This document shows, piece by piece, positions 62,162 through 64,000 of a stretch of DNA of 64,000 nt. The stretch comes from Chrysomallon squamiferum (taxonomy: Eukaryota > Mollusca > Gastropoda > Neomphalida > Peltospiridae). The notes below the pieces were generated by a model. It made no database searches and was not told the DNA's origin. It worked only from the letters and a program-made list of their open reading frames with translations. Positions within the stretch are counted from its first letter, which is position 1. Every line of letters begins with the position of its first letter. A program made the position numbers and the translations under genes. The DNA is taken from the NCBI GenBank assembly GCA_012295275.1, contig CM022679.1:10563169-10627168 (forward strand), in the 5' to 3' direction.

Positions 62162-62645
62162 GGTGACGATGAAGGAGAAAACTGATACAAAATTTTAAGA
62201 TCATTCATTCAAAGCTTTAGGGATTAATTGTATGTCATGTATGATCCTTCACAAATGTGCTGCTAAAAGATAATCAAACATTTCACGTACACGATAATCG
62301 CTTGTCTGTATGCATCCACGCAGTTTTCAAGCGTGTACATTTACTGCAGAAAGAAACATTAAAGTTCATGTATTAGTTTTGACAGTATCTCGTGCAGAAC
62401 TGTTGGAAGGATATTATCAGTGAAAGACAAAGACTGGGCAGGCTATTTTTAGATAATAACGGTGACACGTGTAATACGAAACTGTGTTTCAAGATAAGAA
62501 GTGTTATTTTTTGTCTGGTCTCAGCATTTAGCTGAAAATTAGTAGGCGTGAAAACGTTGCATATTAATTTGATGCTTTGGATGCAGTAATAAGTTATAAT
62601 TGTCTTGGTGCTTGTATTTACGTGCGTTTGTGTGAGTATAATATA
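62159..62645. other. Unique sequence
   Basis: No repeat or gene seen. Confidence 0.5.
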
Positions 62646-62650
62646 TCTCT

Positions 62651-62675
62651 GTATGTATGTATGTATGTATGTATG
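62651..62675. repeat. (TATG)n microsatellite
   Basis: Six TATG units. Confidence 0.95.
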
Positions 62676-63530
62676 AACGTACGTATATCTATATAAATAT
62701 ATGGGTATTTTATTTACTTACTTGTTCGTTTGTTAAGAAATAGCAGACCTGTAGATTATTTTGTATATTCGAATACAATGTTGACGCCCCACTTGTGCTA
62801 CCCCTTAAATTGTAATATGTTTTTTATGACTCATTATACTCTGAAACAAATAAATCAGTTTCCACTTTTCCGAGGCATAAAAATAGAGATCCACTATCAT
62901 AGCGACCAAGAAAAGAGGATATTTCATAATATAGACAGGTGTACATAAAGTTAATAAAATTAAAAAAAAAAATTAAAAAATAAAAAATAAAAATAATCAT
63001 AATAATAATAAAATAAATAAATAAATGAAATAGGTAAGATGAAAATCTGCCCCAACCCATCACTCCCCTCATCTTGCTCCCCTGATTCAGACTGTAAAGT
63101 TTTATCTGTCCAAGCTCTTCACCATTCAAAATGTATGTCAAAATAACCTTTCAGTGTATAATAATTTATCTGTTCATCGATTTAATGCATTTATCCTCGT
63201 GAAATAGCCTCCGGGACTCTTTACATTTCTTTTAATGCCTAAATTATCAAAGTAAATTTTTTTTCTTTCTAAATCTTTTAAAAAGTGTCATCAAATATTC
63301 AGTTATGTATATTTTTTTCCCCAAAAAACTTGTATTTTATTATCATTTTTTTGTTTCAGTTGAAGCACTTTGATTTTTTTTTTCTATCAACGTTTCCATT
63401 AATATCAAAGTCTTCGTATGGCGTCTGACTGCCAGCCGCAGAGCTCTGGCTGTAACGGGAAAAAAACTGAGAAAACTGAACAGATGACGCGTCAGGCCAG
63501 AACTCTAAAACAGTTAGGTCAAAGAAAGAG
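62676..63530. other. Unique and A-rich sequence
   Basis: A/AAT/AAAT-rich at 62960-63026. 63400-63530 is less AT-rich. No coding frame supported. Confidence 0.5.
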
Positions 63531-63538
63531 CAGCTGTG

Positions 63539-63874
63539 TCAAATAGAATTTATTTTCGCAATCAAAACTTTTCTCGTTGAGTTCGGATCGAACAATGTCA
63601 GCCTAAGTTGTACGAAAACCGCCATTCCGTGAAACTTCGTTTTTCTGAAACGTCTAGACTTTCGGCGGAATGCCTCTCTAACGTGTTTAGTGGTAGTCCA
63701 GAAAATATTATAGATAATCCTGAGAATAATACTGCAAAGCACTTTGTTACTGATCTGTTCGCGACAGTGATGCATATCCTGTGTGATATCTGTCTGGACG
63801 TTATAACATTCAAGATCTATACTAAGCAAAAAAAGTTATGGATGATGAATTATTTTTCGCAAGGAAAACAGTAA
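63539..63874. other. Unassigned region open in three frames
   Basis: A plus frame (63608-63874, 88 codons) and two minus frames (63539-63829, 63598-63813) all stay open. The region is less AT-rich and not microsatellite. The plus product has an Asn/Glu/Pro patch (SPENIIDNPENN) and a hydrophobic Cys-containing C-terminal half; no domain is recognised. It could be an exon, a fragment of a dispersed repeat, or chance. Confidence 0.2.
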
Positions 63875-64000
63875 AACTTTTTCAAGTATGTCGACAATTC
63901 ATTACTTCTGTAATTACGCACCTATGCTTAATATTCTCACAATTAGACTATGTCTGGTCTGTCCGCAGGTTTTAATACAGCGGGTAATGAACCTATATTT
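63875..64000. other. Unique sequence to window edge
   Basis: No gene seen. Confidence 0.5.

Overview
This window looks like nuclear DNA from a multicellular animal. It is strongly A+T-rich (about two thirds by eye) and packed with long, nearly perfect microsatellites, homopolymer runs and degenerate minisatellites. It has no operon-like gene spacing, no ribosome binding sites and no run of real open reading frames. The microsatellite load (many GA/CT dinucleotide arrays, ATT and TAC trinucleotide fields, ATGT/TCTA/AAAT tetranucleotide fields) and the small DNA-transposon remnants would suit an invertebrate such as a mollusc. That placement is a guess: no lineage-diagnostic gene was recognised.

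I found no protein-coding gene, rRNA or intact tRNA that I can defend. Almost every open frame is either a translated microsatellite (runs of Leu-Ser, Arg-Glu, Tyr, Asn, Lys, Val, Thr) or a short frame with no recognisable domain. The window is best read as intergenic or deep intronic DNA. Single exons of a long-intron gene could be hidden in it and could not be recognised by eye.

Layout. 1-9 kb: a degenerate 20-bp minisatellite, TG/GA, GA, ATT and mixed trinucleotide arrays, and a tandem E-box. 9-14.2 kb: a 145-bp CT array, a TCTA field, and three short non-autonomous DNA transposons with inverted ends and TA target sites (9919-10249, 12745-12957, 13802-14141). 15-17 kb: a GA array, a 31-bp minisatellite and a GTTAT-based minisatellite. 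18.7-22 kb: GTA-type fields. 24-30 kb: a possible G-quadruplex, a 44-bp repeat, and a 265-bp duplication carrying its own TAC microsatellite. 30-34.5 kb: a 116-bp GT array, a strongly diverged long tandem repeat, palindromic ATGT arrays and a 33-bp repeat. 36 kb: a CpG-richer island with CCAAT boxes ending at a strong splice-donor-like site, the best candidate for a promoter or first exon. 37-43 kb: more CT/GA arrays. 43.3-48 kb: mostly unique sequence. 48.1-48.7 kb: a 37-bp minisatellite of about 17 copies. 49.9-52 kb: a 118-bp duplication, an AAAT field and a possible tRNA-derived SINE. 53.7-57.7 kb: TAC fields, one hAT-like transposon end, and a microsatellite-bearing palindrome. 58-64 kb: unique sequence with two long GA arrays and an unassigned open region at the right edge.

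There is no set of genes working together here. What can be described is repeat biology: microsatellites nested in duplications, on transposon edges and in palindrome arms.
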